Shown piece by piece: positions 1 to 5,162 of a stretch of 5,955 nt of DNA. The stretch is from JBQTIP01 sp052388025 (lineage in GTDB: Bacteria; Actinomycetota; UBA4738; HRBIN12). The notes under the pieces are model-generated. The model searched no databases. It was given only the letters and a program-made list of their open reading frames with translations, and was not told the origin of the DNA. The DNA is taken from NCBI GenBank assembly GCA_052388025.1, contig JBQTIP010000084.1, positions 1 to 5,955 on the forward strand, in the 5' to 3' direction. The position numbers and the translations under genes were made by a program. Positions within the stretch are counted from its first letter, which is position 1. Each line of letters opens with the position of its first letter.

Positions 1-334
1 CCACGGGTCCCGCGGAGACGAGCGGCCGGGCGGCGTCGCGGATGGCCTCCGCGAGGGCCTCCGGCATCGGCGCGTGGAGGAAGGCCTGGTCGACGGCGAG
101 CGTCTCGGCCTCGATGGCGTCGGGCGAGGGGAGCTCGCCGCGCCTGAGGGTCTCGAGGAAGGGACCCAGGCCACTGCCGCTCACGAAGGCCCGGAAGGCA
201 TCCGCGGTCAGGACGACCGCCGGGGGAACGGGGAAGTTCAGGGCCACGAGCCGGTCGAGGGAGGCGGCCTTGCCCCCAACCTCTCCTACGTGAGCCCCGG
301 TCCCATCGAGCCTGCGAACGAAGTGTTGCTTCAT
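1..334 (-). CDS. PEP synthase / pyruvate phosphate dikinase-type protein, N-terminal part
   Basis: This is an open frame read leftward from an ATG at 334 and cut by the window edge after 111 codons. The N-terminus reads MKQHFVRRLDG, then VGGKAASLDRL and FPVPPAVVLTADAFRAFV. That is the pattern GGKxASLxxL...xPVPPxxVxTxxAxxxF, which opens the PEP/pyruvate-binding ATP-grasp domain (PPDK_N) of pyruvate water dikinase, pyruvate phosphate dikinase and rifampin phosphotransferase-like enzymes. Family members phosphorylate their substrate through a phospho-histidine relay. The swivelling His domain and the catalytic C-terminus, if present, lie outside the window, so the exact substrate cannot be told. 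A GAGGGGG ribosome binding site lies 8 bases upstream and supports the start. The gene diverges from the MerR remnant to its right. The family call is secure; the enzyme name is not. Confidence 0.85.
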   Translation of the reverse strand, partial: MKQHFVRRLDGTGAHVGEVGGKAASLDRLVALNFPVPPAVVLTADAFRAFVSGSGLGPFLETLRRGELPSPDAIEAETLAVDQAFLHAPMPEALAEAIRDAARPLVSAGPV

Positions 335-342
335 GCAGCGAA

Positions 343-357
343 CCCCCTCTGTAGGGG
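343..357 (-). promoter_or_regulatory. Ribosome binding site inside a small hairpin, upstream of the PEP synthase-like gene
   Basis: On the minus strand the leader reads CCCCT-ACAG-AGGGG, a 5-bp perfect stem with a 4-base loop (bases 344-357). Its right arm is most of the GAGGGGG Shine-Dalgarno sequence (343-349) that sits 8 bases before the ATG at 334. The pairing would partly hide the ribosome binding site. The site itself is clear; a regulatory role for the hairpin is only a possibility, as a 5-bp GC stem can arise by chance here. Confidence 0.5.
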
Positions 358-401
358 AAACGTCCGGAGGGGCGCCGTCTGTTCCTCGGCCACCCTCGCC
401 T

Positions 402-453
402 GGCTGCGGGCAGCCCACTACCCCGCTCGTCATCGGATGGTAGGGCAGGGTAG
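402..453. promoter_or_regulatory. Divergent intergenic region with inverted repeats, possible MerR operator
   Basis: The 129 bases between the divergent starts (335-463) contain no gene. A short dyad GGCTG-CGGG-CAGCC lies at 402-415. A wider dyad pairs CTACCC (418-423) with GGGTAG (448-453), and its right side is part of the near-direct repeat GTAGGGCAGGGTAG (440-453), which resembles a half-site of the kind MerR-family proteins bind. TAGCAT at 451-456 could serve as a weak -10, but I see no matching -35 at the 19-20 base spacing typical of MerR-controlled promoters. The operator is therefore a guess from position and symmetry. Confidence 0.25.
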
Positions 454-463
454 CATCGACTGC

Positions 464-963
464 ATGCTCATAGGCGAACTCGCCGAGAGGCGAGCGTGCC
501 TCCGAAGACGATTCGGTATTACGAGGAGATCGGCCGTCTTCCCGAGCCCGAGCGCACTTCGAGCGGGTACCGCGATTTCGACCGGGAAGCCGTCTCGAGG
601 CTGAGGTTCAGCAAGGCGGCACAATCCGTGGGGTTCAGTATCGGGGAGATCAAAGAGATCCTGGCCTTCCGGGAGCGCGGCCAGGCTCCTTGTGAGCACG
701 TCACCGGTCTCATCGAGCGTCACGAGAGAATCGAGGCGCTCCTGGGCATCAGCCGGCGACGCGGGCCGGTGATGTCCTCGAGAGGAGGACCGACGGGCCA
801 CGGCCGGCGGCTAGCGCGCCGGAAAGCTCTCCACCGATCCCGTCACGCGCGAAGGAGCGATGCCATGGGCGAAGAATCGAGTGAGACCTACTCCAAGCTC
901 GCCGAGGCGATCGAGTCGCACCCGGCTGCGAGATCACGAGCGACACGCCGGTGGAGAACGTGA
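464..963 (+). pseudogene. MerR-family transcriptional regulator, frameshifted and degraded
   Basis: The family's opening, MLIGELAER, is read from an ATG at 464. The continuation PPKTIRYYEEIGRLPEP and then SGYRDFDREAVSRLRF is in a different frame starting near 496. One missing base at about 490/491 would restore AERASVPPK and a normal MerR winged helix-turn-helix. The in-frame part can start at GTG 496, where a purine run (485-490) mimics a ribosome binding site, but that GTG matches an internal valine of the family and the first helix would be lost. The dimerisation helix keeps CEHVTGLIERH, and this cysteine is at about the position of the metal-ligand Cys of ZntR/CadR-type regulators. A few residues then appear missing before ERIEAL, and the frame runs on into unrelated Arg/Gly-rich sequence to a stop at 961-963. 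Most likely a pseudogene of a metal-type regulator; a sequencing indel cannot be excluded for the first lesion. Confidence 0.8.
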
Positions 964-1010
964 AGGCCTTCGTTAACGCGGCGACGACGTACGCGTCTAG
1001 GCGACCGTGA
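865..1010 (+). pseudogene. Small unrecognised ORF with a probable frameshift
   Basis: An ATG at 865 has a good ribosome binding site, GAAGGAG at 851-857, 7 bases upstream. It starts MGEESSETYSKLAEAIESHP, which looks like ordinary coding sequence. In this frame it then reads only arginine/alanine-rich residues before a stop at 961-963. One base lost near the CCC run at 921-923 would shift to a frame reading GCEITSDTPVENVKAFVNAA and ending at TGA 1008-1010, a far more protein-like sequence. The restored product would be about 48 residues, acidic and probably helical. I do not recognise it. Its 3' end overlaps the convergent cupredoxin gene by 14 bases. It shares its frame with the degraded tail of the MerR remnant, so a gene caller may merge the two. 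Confidence 0.4.
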
Positions 1011-1437
1011 GGGCCGTTCGCATCCCCGCCTGGTAGTGACCGGGGATGTTGCAGATCAGCACGTACTTGCCGGGACCGAGGTCGATCGTCGTCGTCTCGG
1101 TCTTCCCCACGGCCACCACGACGTCGGCTAGAGCCGTGACGCCCGACCCGTTCTCGATGACCATGTCGCCGGCGAGGGGCAGTCCGCCCGGCGGCAGGTC
1201 GGTCCTCAGGACCGCCAGGTAGTGATCGATGGCCCCCGCGTTCTTCGCCACGAAGGTCACGGCGCCCGCCCTTAGTGATGAGACGTCGGAGGTGATGCTG
1301 AACTCCTTGAGGCTGAGGGTGACGCTCCCGGCGCCGCCCGCCGTCCCGCCTCCGCCAGCCTTCCCGCCTCCACCGCACGCCGCGGCCGCGAGCGCGAGCG
1401 CGACGGCCAGGGGGACGAGGGACCTTCCGCGCCTCAT
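997..1437 (-). CDS. Cupredoxin-domain lipoprotein (type-1 copper site)
   Basis: The 146-residue protein begins MRRGRS, has a hydrophobic stretch (residues 7-20) and a lipobox-like AAAC with Cys21. A Gly-rich linker (22-37) follows, as in exported lipoproteins tethered to the outer face of the membrane. The rest is one plastocyanin/azurin-like domain (about 38-146): KEFSITSD, then AIDHYLAV with His72, then a C-terminal loop ICNIPGHYQAGM giving Cys129, His134 and Met139. This is the complete His-Cys-His-Met ligand set of type-1 copper proteins, which carry electrons or store or sense copper outside the cytoplasm. The ATG at 1437 overlaps the stop of the upstream sigma-factor gene as ATGA, so the two are translationally coupled. 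The frame is open further upstream, but that part is antisense to nothing known and is only the shadow of the sigma-factor 3' end. The electron partner is unknown. Confidence 0.9.
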   Translation of the reverse strand: MRRGRSLVPLAVALALAAAACGGGGKAGGGGTAGGAGSVTLSLKEFSITSDVSSLRAGAVTFVAKNAGAIDHYLAVLRTDLPPGGLPLAGDMVIENGSGVTALADVVVAVGKTETTTIDLGPGKYVLICNIPGHYQAGMRTALTVA

Positions 1438-2240
1438 CCCGCCCGCTCGCTCATGGAGACATCCGCCGTTGGGTCGCGCACCAGTCGCCACGCGAGTTCT
1501 ACGAGCCGGACCGGGGCACGCAGGCGGCAGGACTTCTCCCTGACTAGGCGCAGGACCTCGCGCTCGGCCTCCTCGACATCGCGGCAGTGGAGGCAGCGCT
1601 CGAGGTGCGCCTCGACGAACGCGCTCTGCGCCGAGGACGTCTCCCCGCGGCAGTAGGCGGCGATCAGCGAGCCCGCCTCCCGGCAAACGACATCCGACTG
1701 GATCCCGTCGGACGCCGCCGCCTGCCAGAGCATCCGTCGGAGCGCCACGCGCCCGCGCTGAAGACGGCTCGTCACCGTTCCGATGGGAGCCCCGAGCTGC
1801 GCGGCGACCTCTTCGTAGGAGAACCCGTCGATGTCGACGAGCATGACCGGGAGCCGGTAGTGCTCGGGTAGCGAGTCGATCGCCGTCCGGACCTCCGCGT
1901 TGGTCAGTCGTCGAAGGGCCGCCACGTCGGAAGAGGGGGACAGCTCGACCTCAGGAAGCTCCGCGGGATCGGTCGGGCGGAGCTGGAGCACGCCGTCGCG
2001 GCGGCGCCGGTCCAGCACGATGTTGACGAGGATCCGGTATACCCACGCCAGCACCTCCCGCTCGCTCCGCTCGGGGTCGAGGTGAGCCCAGGCTCGCGTG
2101 AGCGTCTCCTGGACCAGGTCTTCGGCCTCGGCCTTGTTCCTGGTGAACCGATAGGCGCTCGAGTAGATGCGATCGAGGTGGGCCTCGACCAACCGGCCGA
2201 AGACCACGGCACGCCCGTTCGCGGTGCGGGTCACCCCCAT
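1434..2240 (-). CDS. ECF RNA polymerase sigma factor with fused C-terminal zinc-finger (anti-sigma-like) domain
   Basis: The 268-residue protein has sigma region 2 at about 14-82, with AEAEDLVQETLTRAW for region 2.2 and VLAWVYRILVNIVLDRRRR for the DNA-contacting 2.3/2.4 part. Region 4 is at about 113-172, with the helix-turn-helix FSYEEVAAQLGAPIGTV followed by SRLQRGR. A normal ECF sigma factor would end near residue 180. This one continues with Cys186, Cys197, then EAHLERCLHC, in which His212, Cys216 and Cys219 form the HxxxCxxC motif of ZAS/zf-HC2 anti-sigma domains, and one more Cys238. Such domains bind zinc and can respond to thiol oxidation or metals. ECF proteins with a Cys-rich tail, such as the copper-dependent CorE of Myxococcus, are a known precedent. 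The coupled cupredoxin gene makes copper or redox a reasonable inferred signal. The ATG at 2240 has only a weak site (AAGAAG) upstream. Confidence 0.92.
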   Translation of the reverse strand: MGVTRTANGRAVVFGRLVEAHLDRIYSSAYRFTRNKAEAEDLVQETLTRAWAHLDPERSEREVLAWVYRILVNIVLDRRRRDGVLQLRPTDPAELPEVELSPSSDVAALRRLTNAEVRTAIDSLPEHYRLPVMLVDIDGFSYEEVAAQLGAPIGTVTSRLQRGRVALRRMLWQAAASDGIQSDVVCREAGSLIAAYCRGETSSAQSAFVEAHLERCLHCRDVEEAEREVLRLVREKSCRLRAPVRLVELAWRLVRDPTADVSMSERAG

Positions 2241-2250
2241 GGCTTCTTGG

Positions 2251-2276
2251 AACGCGGCGGCGGAGCCGGCGATTCC
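2251..2276 (-). promoter_or_regulatory. Possible ECF-type autoregulated promoter
   Basis: Read on the minus strand, GGAAT (from 2276) is followed 17 bases later by CGTT (2254-2251). ECF sigma factors typically recognise GGAAC and CGTC/CGTT at 16-17 base spacing, and often transcribe their own gene. The site would place the transcript start almost at the sigma-factor ATG (2240), giving a nearly leaderless message, which would fit the weak ribosome binding site. The match is imperfect and the region is GC-rich, so this is a weak call. The rest of the 75-base gap (2241-2315) shows nothing else. Confidence 0.25.
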
Positions 2277-2315
2277 CTCGAACGCCGGCCTGCCGCCTCG
2301 CGCTGCTGGGCGGGG

Positions 2316-2948
2316 CTACCGGCCGGCAGCTGCGGCCGCGTTCAGGGCGGCGACGACCTCGTGGGTGACCGCGACCTCGGTCGCGATGAAGCCGTAGTTC
2401 ACGTAGGCCGCCTGCGTGGCGGCCTCCCCGGGTCCCGCGGTGGCGTCCTTGACCACGATGACGTCGAAGCCGTTCTCGGCAGCGTCTCGCAGGTGCGACT
2501 CCACGCACAGGTTGGCCGACATCCCGGCCAGGACGATCGTCTGGACGTCCCGCTGGCGGAGCTGGAGCTGGATGTCGTTCGCCCAGAAGCCCGACAGCGC
2601 CTTGTGCGGCGAGAGCACGATCGTGTCGGAGGAGGGCGCGAGCACGGGGAGGAACTCCGCGCCCTTGCCCTCGACGTCGAACATGCGCCGGCCGAACATG
2701 ACCTTGTCGATGGGGTTCAGGTGTCGCCAGTCCCGGTACTCCTTCTGGCTGAAGTAGTGCGGGGAGTAGAGCACCGGGATGCCTGCCCCCTCGGCCGCTT
2801 CCTTCAGGGCCACCAGGTGCTCCACCACGTCGTTCTTCCGGACTTCCTCCCCCACGAGGTCCCACACGACGCCGTCCTCCGACAGGAAGTCGTTCTGCGG
2901 GTCGACGATGATGAGGGCGGTGCGGTCGGGATCGATCTTCGTCTCCAT
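2316..2948 (-). CDS. Isochorismatase-family cysteine hydrolase
   Basis: The 210-residue protein is the usual length for this family of cytoplasmic alpha/beta hydrolases, which includes nicotinamidases, N-carbamoylsarcosine amidases, ureidoacrylate and biuret hydrolases and true isochorismatases. ALIIVDPQNDFL near the N-terminus gives Asp16, SPHKALSGF gives Lys116, and AGMSANLCVESHLRDA gives Cys148. Together these form the Asp-Lys-Cys catalytic triad. The sequence after Cys148, DAAENGFDVIVVKDATAG, is the standard family ending. The substrate cannot be read from the sequence: nothing in the neighbourhood points to siderophore or NAD synthesis. The ATG at 2948 has an AAGGAG ribosome binding site at 2955-2960. 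It is transcribed away from the reductase gene, and shares a 192-base divergent intergenic region with it. The sigma-factor gene follows in the same direction after 75 bases, so read-through is possible. Confidence 0.92.
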   Translation of the reverse strand: METKIDPDRTALIIVDPQNDFLSEDGVVWDLVGEEVRKNDVVEHLVALKEAAEGAGIPVLYSPHYFSQKEYRDWRHLNPIDKVMFGRRMFDVEGKGAEFLPVLAPSSDTIVLSPHKALSGFWANDIQLQLRQRDVQTIVLAGMSANLCVESHLRDAAENGFDVIVVKDATAGPGEAATQAAYVNYGFIATEVAVTHEVVAALNAAAAAGR

Positions 2949-2965
2949 TGGCCTCTCCTTCGTCC

Positions 2966-2984
2966 GGGCCGGCCCTTCCGGCCC
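2966..2984 (-). promoter_or_regulatory. Hairpin in the leader of the cysteine hydrolase gene
   Basis: GGGCCGG (2966-2972) and CCGGCCC (2978-2984) form a perfect 7-bp stem with a 5-base loop, all G-C pairs. It lies only 4 bases beyond the AAGGAGA ribosome binding site on the 5' side of the message. It could stabilise the transcript, affect ribosome access, or be a DNA dyad for a repressor. It has no T-run on either side and so does not look like an intrinsic terminator. Confidence 0.45.
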
Positions 2985-3093
2985 TCATCTCTTCGTACGG
3001 GCGAGGCGCGGAATCCGTCCAGCGACCCGGGCCATCGTTGGGTGCCCTCGCTCTGGACGGCGCCGCGCAGGCACGAGGACCCATCAGCCATGC

Positions 3094-3133
3094 TCTAATG
3101 GACGTCCAACCCGACACGCAAGCCTGGAGGTGA
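3094..3133 (+). promoter_or_regulatory. Possible -10 element and strong ribosome binding site for the Grx-TrxR gene
   Basis: TCTAAT at 3094-3099 matches the -10 consensus at five of six positions and lies 47 bases before the start at 3141. No convincing -35 hexamer is visible 16-18 bases upstream of it. GGAGGTGA at 3126-3133 is a near-perfect Shine-Dalgarno sequence 7 bases before the ATG, and fixes that start. The promoter call is weak; the ribosome binding site is strong. Confidence 0.45.
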
Positions 3134-3140
3134 AATCTGG

Positions 3141-4352
3141 ATGGCCGACATCACCGTTTACGGCGCGCCCTGGTGCCCGGACTGCCGGCGTTCGAAGCAG
3201 TTCCTGGGAGAGCAGCGGATCCCGTATGACTGGATAGATATCCAGCAGGACCAGGGAGCCGAGGCGTTCGTCCGGGAGAAGAACGACGGCAAGCAGATCA
3301 TCCCCACCATCGTTTTCCCCGATGGCTCTTTCCTGGTCGAACCCTCCAACGCGGAGCTCGCTCAGAAGCTCGGCCTGAGGCTCAAGGCCACTCGCAGCTA
3401 CTATGACGTCCTCATCGTCGGGGGCGGCCCGGCCGGACTCACCGCAGCGATCTACGGCGCGCGAGAGGGCCTCGACGCCTTGGTGATCGAGCGAAGCGCG
3501 CTCGGTGGACAGGCCGGGGTTACCGAGCGGATCGAGAACTACCCGGGGTTCCCTGACGGTGTCGCTGGCGGCGAGCTCGCCGAGAAGTTCATCACCCACG
3601 CCCGCCGCTACGGAGTTGAGATGCTCCAGGCGGTGGGCGCGACGGAGCTACGACGGATGGAGGACTACATCCTGGTTGCCACGGATCAAGGCGACGAGTA
3701 CTGCGCGAAAGCGGCGATCATCGCCACGGGTTCCTCCTACCGCAGGCTCGGGGTCCCGGGTGAAGACGATCTCATCGGGGCCGGCATCCACTTCTGCGCC
3801 ACATGCGACGGCCCCTTCTACAAGGGGGCGAAGGAGCTGATGGTGATCGGCGGGGGGAACTCCGGAGTGGAGGAGGGACTCTTCCTCACCCAGTTCGCCG
3901 ACAAGATCCGCCTGGTCGAGTTCATGCCCGAACTCAAGGCCTCCGCCCTCCTCCAGGAAGAGCTCAGGCGTCATTCACAGTTCGAGGTCCACACAAACAC
4001 CGAGGTCATCGAGTTCCAGAAGGCCAAGGGCGGAAAGCTCGGTGCGGTGGTTGCCCGGGACCGCGCCACGGGGCAGGTGCAGAAGTTCACGCCAGCCGCC
4101 GTGTTCGTGTTCATCGGGCTCGACCCCAACACGGGCTTCCTCGAGGGGAAGATCGAGCTTGACCGGTGGGGTTTCGTCACAACCGACGACACCTTCCAGA
4201 CATCCATCCCTGGTGTCTACGCTGCCGGGGACGTCCGGGCCGGGAGCACCAAGCAGCTGGGTTCCGCGGTGGGGGAAGGGGTGACAGCGCTCCTCATGGT
4301 TCGCCAGCATCTGCAGAAGGCGGGAGAGGTCGCGGCAAAGATGGCAGGGTGA
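3141..4352 (+). CDS. Glutaredoxin-thioredoxin reductase fusion, FAD-dependent, AhpF-like nucleotide site
   Basis: The 403-residue cytoplasmic flavoprotein joins two modules. Residues 1-80 form a glutaredoxin/NrdH-like domain: VYGAPWCPDCRRSKQFL has the Cys12-Pro-Asp-Cys15 active site, and IIPTIVF contains the cis-proline Pro55. Residues 87-403 form a class II disulfide reductase: GGGPAG (94-99) binds FAD, CATC (219-222) is the redox-active disulfide, GGGNSG (237-242) opens the nucleotide fold, and AAGDVR (361-366) closes the FAD site. The product should pass reducing equivalents from a nicotinamide nucleotide through FAD and Cys219/Cys222 to its own glutaredoxin domain, and on to target thiols. 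Where NADPH-type TrxB has HRRxxFR, this protein has VEFMPELKASA, like the LLEFAPEMKAD segment of NADH-using AhpF. NADH preference is therefore an inference. A near-perfect GGAGGTGA site supports the start. Its stop at 4350-4352 lies 3 bases before the next ORF. Confidence 0.95.
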   Translation: MADITVYGAPWCPDCRRSKQFLGEQRIPYDWIDIQQDQGAEAFVREKNDGKQIIPTIVFPDGSFLVEPSNAELAQKLGLRLKATRSYYDVLIVGGGPAGLTAAIYGAREGLDALVIERSALGGQAGVTERIENYPGFPDGVAGGELAEKFITHARRYGVEMLQAVGATELRRMEDYILVATDQGDEYCAKAAIIATGSSYRRLGVPGEDDLIGAGIHFCATCDGPFYKGAKELMVIGGGNSGVEEGLFLTQFADKIRLVEFMPELKASALLQEELRRHSQFEVHTNTEVIEFQKAKGGKLGAVVARDRATGQVQKFTPAAVFVFIGLDPNTGFLEGKIELDRWGFVTTDDTFQTSIPGVYAAGDVRAGSTKQLGSAVGEGVTALLMVRQHLQKAGEVAAKMAG

Positions 4353-4355
4353 TGG

Positions 4356-4668
4356 ATGGCCAACGAGCCGTACCCGCCGGTCGACGACTACGCGCTGCTC
4401 TCCGACTACCACTCGTCGGGCCTGGTGTCACGGCGGGGTTCCATCGACTGGGCGTGCTTCCGGCGGTTCGACGCCCTCTCCACCTTCGCCCGGATCCTTG
4501 ACTGGGAGCGGGGCGGGTTCTGCTGCCTCGCTCCGCTCGGATCCGAGCACGCCGGCCGCGCCTACCTCGACGGGACGATGATCCTGCTGTCCGACCACCG
4601 CGCCGGCCAACTTGCACCGGTGGCTGGAGCGACGCGAGACGGCCTTGCACCGCTCGGGCCCGTTGGCC
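4356..4668 (+). pseudogene. GH15/trehalase-type glycoside hydrolase, N-terminal remnant
   Basis: From ATG 4356 the reading PPVDDYALLSDYHSSGLVS, RRGSIDWACFRRFDALSTFA and ILDWERGG matches the N-terminal domain of bacterial GH15 glucoamylase/trehalase proteins (typically PPIEDYALIGD...LVSRDGSIDWLCxPRFDSPSxFA). Those proteins have about 600 residues; here the similarity stops near residue 77 (base ~4586) at YLDGTMIL. The frame stays open to TAG 4878-4880, but its later part belongs to a different gene, the transporter remnant. In the +1 frame, bases 4603-4668 read PANLHRWLERRETALHRSG, ending in a stop at 4669-4671. This faintly resembles an internal GH15 segment (about residue 400 or later), which would mean that some 300 or more codons were deleted. 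The catalytic (alpha/alpha)6 barrel and both catalytic glutamates are absent, so the product cannot be active. A weak AGGGTGA site precedes the start. The N-terminal match is solid; the second segment is tentative. Confidence 0.75.
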
Positions 4669-5043
4669 TGATGGGAGAGCTGGGGCATCGTCTACGCGGG
4701 CAACTTGGCCGGCGCGCTCTCCATGGTGGCGATGGTCTACCTCGCGCGAGGTGGACGCAGGGCGACGATCAGGTCGGCGCGACGGCAGTGTCGATCGCAG
4801 CTGGGAAGGCCAATCTGCCCTTTGGGGTCGTGTTCGTGCGTGGCATCCTCGCGAACGCCCTCGTCTGCCTCGCGGTCTAGCTCGCATCGGGCGGTCGGAG
4901 CGTGATCGACAAGGTCTTCGCCGTGCTCTTCCCGATCACGGCCCTCGTCGCGGCGAGCCTCGGCAACATCATCGGAGGCGAGCTCCTGGTAAGGCCTCGT
5001 GTACTGGTTCGTGTACCTGCGACCCACGGAGGGCGACGCTTGA
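4665..5043 (+). pseudogene. Formate/nitrite transporter (FNT) family, heavily degraded
   Basis: Fragments that match FocA/NirC-type channels follow one another in order but in changing frames. WGIVYAGNLAGALSMVAMVY (4681-4740) is in one frame. WTQGDDQVGATAVSIAAGK and NLPFGVVFVRGILANALVCL (4752-4877) are in the next. A TAG at 4878-4880 stands where the family has the Trp of CLAVW. RSVIDKVFAVLFPITALVAA continues in that frame to about 4958, followed directly by LGNIIGGELLV. The segment that normally lies between these, carrying the FEHSxANM motif with the pore histidine, is missing. After one extra A at 4991/4992, GLVYWFVYLRPTEGDA is read in a third register to TGA 5041-5043. The N-terminal helices are also absent. 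At least three frame changes, one nonsense codon and one internal deletion mean no functional channel can be made. A GTG at 4902 could open a short spurious ORF, which I do not annotate. Confidence 0.88.
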
Positions 5044-5162
5044 GCCCCCGGGGACGAAGGGTCCCTACCCGGCCGGGAAAGTCCTAGCCGAGAACGGGTC
5101 GTCCGGCACATGGAAGCCTCCCTCCCGTGCCGCATGCTGCGGGTATGGAAAAGGAGGTTGCC
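5044..5162. promoter_or_regulatory. Intergenic region with inverted repeats before the DoxX gene
   Basis: A 5-bp stem GGGAC-GAAGG-GTCCC (5051-5065) lies just after the transporter remnant's stop and is followed by the palindrome CCCGGCCGGG (5068-5077); either could be left over from a terminator, but there is no T-run. A wider dyad pairs CGGCAC (5104-5109) with GTGCCG (5127-5132) around a 17-base spacer, and could be an operator for the downstream gene. AAGGAGGT at 5151-5158 is the strong ribosome binding site that selects ATG 5163. I see no convincing promoter hexamers. Confidence 0.35.

Noticed and set aside
74..604. Plus-strand frame from 74 ending in MLIGELAER plus Arg-rich tail
   Set aside because: The first part is antisense to the PEP synthase-like gene. 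Only the stretch from 464 is real coding history, as the N-terminus of the MerR remnant.
1438..1686. N-terminal extension of the cupredoxin frame up to 1686
   Set aside because: The extension overlaps the sigma-factor zinc-finger region. The ATG at 1437 starts a proper lipoprotein signal peptide and overlaps the upstream stop as ATGA.
2082..3098. Long open frame on the plus strand (338 codons)
   Set aside because: It is antisense to the cysteine hydrolase and sigma-factor genes, both of which have clear catalytic or DNA-binding motifs. Its own sequence has no domain pattern.
1951..3117. Long open frame on the minus strand (388 codons)
   Set aside because: It overlaps the cysteine hydrolase and sigma-factor genes in another frame on the same strand, is Arg/Gly/Pro-rich and matches no family. 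It is a typical high-GC shadow frame.
5051..5077. Hairpin and palindrome after the transporter remnant as an intrinsic terminator
   Set aside because: The stem is only 5 bp and no T-run follows. It is kept as a note in the intergenic entry but not called a terminator.
5127..5162. Longer DoxX starts at GTG 5127 or ATG 5145
   Set aside because: Neither has a ribosome binding site. AAGGAGGT at 5151-5158 is placed for ATG 5163.
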